Assembly: GCA_002751075.1 (NCBI GenBank)
Contig: NAOQ01000042.1
Coordinates: 187,883-226,304, forward strand
DNA from: Ichthyophonus hoferi
Taxonomy: Eukaryota > Opisthokonta > Ichthyosporea > Ichthyophonida > Ichthyophonidae
DNA: 38,422 bases
Direction: 5' to 3'
Below the pieces are notes generated by a model. The model did no database searches. It was not told the origin of the DNA and saw only the letters and a list, made by a program, of their open reading frames with translations. Made by a program: the position numbers and the translations under genes. This document shows, piece by piece, positions 36,001-38,422 of the stretch; position 1 is the stretch's first letter; the number at the start of each line of letters is the position of its first letter.

Positions 36001-38213
36001 GTCCGACATATAATCATGTTTGCTGTGGCCGGCCATATATCTGTATGTCTTTATTTTCTCTCTTTCACTTCCTAACAGCAATACAGGGTTGGCGTTAGAG
36101 TTAATAGTATGTGTCCAATACATATAACTATGTATATATCTTATATATGTATGTATGCATTAGATTATATCATTATCTACAAAAGTTATAGATAACAACA
36201 ATTAAATATATTCGATGATTGGTTGGATAATTTATAGATCAAATTATTTATTTTTAATTTTTTTATCAATTATGGTCATTCATGAGTTAATGTGTACATT
36301 TAATGCTCCACTAATATGCGATCCCTTTCCCGTCTTCTGTCACCTATTGTTTGCCTGTACTACAGAACTATCCAATTCAACTAGGTACGTATATATTGAC
36401 ATGTATATGTATACGTATTAGCATTTATATATATTGGTCGTTTTGCTTACAAAGACTTGAGAAAAATGTTTTCATTTGATATCGAGGATTAGAAAATAAT
36501 GCAAATATATAGTGATATTTATTATTATTACTATTATTATTATTAATATTATTCTTCTTTCTACTAACCCTTCTTAATATTCAGCCTCTATTCCTTCTGC
36601 CCTTTTATCATCCGCTCCCATCCCTAATTATATTAATTATATCCTACAGCAACAGCTAATAATACAAAGCATAGTCAATTGTAAATTAATCCAATTCAGT
36701 ACCTATCAACCATTGGCTAGATCACGTGGCTTACCTCATATTTTCCGTACATAGCAGCTATGATGTCACGACAACATTTTTATATATACTTCATTTTAAC
36801 ATTTTCCATCCTACCACAAGCTACTATAAAATTTAATTGCAACAATATTAAATATCAACTTCCATTTCCTCGCCTATGTCGCACTGCTGTACTAACCCTT
36901 GCCATCTCTCTCCCTCTATTCCAAATGCCTACACCATATATATTTATTAATGCATATCTATATCTATACACATAGCATTGGTACCTTTATTTGGGGCTAT
37001 AGCTGCAGGTAACTGTGTGCTTCTTAAGACGTCACGTCACTCGCCAGCCGCCAGCCAATGGATGATGGAATATCTCCCTAAGTACAAATTCTCTCTGAAA
37101 TTATCAAATTTCCATATGGAAAATCTCTACTCTATTATGAATTTTTGGCTAGTTATATATTATGTGTTCATATATGTGTATGTGGTTAAAATCCCCCTCC
37201 ACCCAAATTACCATGTAAAGCCTCTACGTATGTTATAGTTATTGACAACTACAATAATTTTCTTTTTATATTTATGTACTCTTGCATATTATTGGTGCTT
37301 CAACTATGGCTATTATAACCTATTATGCATCTATATCAGATTTAAATTTAAATTAAATATAATAGTCATACGACCCGGGTATAATTGGTTACGACATTAA
37401 CCAGGTAGCTATATATCAGGTATATTGACAATGAAGCTATTGTAGTAGAGGGTGAAGGCGGTGCGGCTTTCATCACTGAACTATTAGTACACCAATGGGA
37501 TCATATCTTTTTTACTGGCAGTGTAGACGTAAGTATATATAACATCGTTGCATTTCGTAATAGTTGCCTCACGTGATTTTAGATTTTATACTTGAAGTTG
37601 TACACTTAGTATTATTATAGTTAATAGCATAATTAATTTCTAGACTAGTATATTTAATTCTAAATAAAGTGCTTAAAAAGATATAGATCGGGCTATGTGT
37701 TGGTAATATACTAGTATATATATATATAGTATTTATATTGTGCATTGCGAAAGAGCGGTTAGCCCATTCCATTGGTGTTTTGCCACACTGAAAGTCTTGG
37801 TGTAATAATATAATGTAATGGGATATTATATTGTATCAGATTATATTATATCTACTATATACTCTATGGATATATATCTATGTGTTTTGCTTAGCGGTAT
37901 ATGTGCAAGTAGATATGTGTCTATATTTGTATATGTTTTGTTATCAGTATATTTATATATTGTTTCACCTACTATTCAACATATATACCTTTGTTATCTC
38001 TCTTTACGCATTAATTTATTTAGTTTAAATAAACATACAATACCATAATACCACTAACGATGTAATCTATATATAGGTGGGCCGTATTGTGTACCAGGCG
38101 GCAGCCAATCATCTTACTCCAGTAACCTTGGAGTTAGGAGGAAAGAACCCTATTTATGTAGATTCGCCAGAGAATGTGTCTAATATGACGGTAGCTGCGA
38201 GGAGAATTGCATG
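33005..38213 (+). CDS. Class 3 (fatty) aldehyde dehydrogenase, N-terminally anchored; 3' end outside window
   Basis: Oxidises aldehydes, probably long-chain fatty aldehydes, with NAD(P)+. Nine exons fit in one frame: 33005-33160, 34285-34353, 34662-34724, 35307-35401, 35638-35740, 36366-36384, 36976-37081, 37420-37528, 38077-38213 (285 codons so far). The last donor is intact; the intron runs off the window, so the catalytic-cysteine exon is not seen. Residues 9-24 are hydrophobic, an N-terminal membrane anchor. The ALDH core then reads [20 protein letters not shown], matching the ALDH3 start. PWNYP carries the active-site Asn (N163), [13 protein letters not shown] the cofactor-binding strand and FTGSVDVG the glycine motif; LELGGK supplies the catalytic Glu (E259). 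It is closest in pattern to ALDH3/Hfd1 enzymes rather than to tetrameric ALDH1/2. Exon 6 is only 19 nt. A second in-frame ATG (33098) could give a form without the anchor. Confidence 0.93.
34418..34444. repeat. TTTTA pentanucleotide repeat
   Basis: About five units in ALDH intron 2, part of a T-rich intron tract. Confidence 0.8.
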
Positions 38214-38385
38214 GTAAGAAACATGCCTATACACATACATAATAACACATATAATAGCATATAGTATGCATACCTATACACATACATTATAGCATACATA
38301 CCTATACGAATGCACGACCTTCATTAAATATTAGTAACAATCAAGGGTCCACAACTGTCCTAGACCATGTCTTTTTATAACTTTG

Positions 38386-38387
<2 letters not shown>

Positions 38388-38422
<35 letters not shown>
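38388..38422. repeat. TA microsatellite at the window end
   Basis: At least 35 bp of TA repeat in ALDH intron 9, running off the window. Its true length cannot be seen. Confidence 0.9.

Overview
The window is nuclear DNA of an AT-rich, intron-rich eukaryote. Every recognisable housekeeping gene is cut by spliceosomal GT-AG introns, mostly with GTANGT-type donors. Introns and spacers are full of TA, GTAT and CCTA microsatellites, and exons stand out as GC-richer islands. The Sec23 protein is very animal-like, and an ARMC10-like mitochondrial armadillo protein is present. These point to an opisthokont, perhaps a unicellular holozoan such as an ichthyosporean; the lineage is inference only.

Layout. 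(1) 1-2930, minus strand: two tandem paralogues for secreted cysteine-rich repeat proteins. The first is cut by the window start. The second is complete (340 aa), with six copies of a six-cysteine module followed by a Lys-Pro-Tyr-Gly tail like those of tyrosine-rich adhesive proteins. (2) 2931-5939: spacer with a TATA-like box, two perfect TGACGTCA palindromes and a degenerate tandem repeat array. (3) 5940-20446, minus: a complete 21-exon gene for the COPII coat subunit Sec23. Its exons join in frame to 756 codons plus a stop; about 84% of the locus is intron. (4) 20447-24513: Sec23 upstream region, some unassigned exon-like islands and one copy of a ~400 bp dispersed repeat. (5) 24514-29916, plus: a four-exon gene (670 aa) with an N-terminal membrane anchor, a long acidic linker and C-terminal armadillo repeats like ARMC10/ARMCX. 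Its first intron holds the second repeat copy. (6) 29917-31694: spacer with unrecognised coding-like debris. (7) 31695-32018, minus: a small single-pass membrane protein candidate. (8) 33005 to the window end, plus: the first nine exons of a class 3 (fatty) aldehyde dehydrogenase with an N-terminal membrane anchor; the gene runs off the right edge before the catalytic-cysteine exon.

The genes do not form an operon-like unit. Sec23 serves ER export and would carry the two secreted proteins like any other cargo. The last three genes all begin with a single N-terminal hydrophobic anchor, as expected of mitochondrial outer-membrane or ER proteins. I found no tRNA, rRNA or CRISPR, and no transposon I could identify with confidence.
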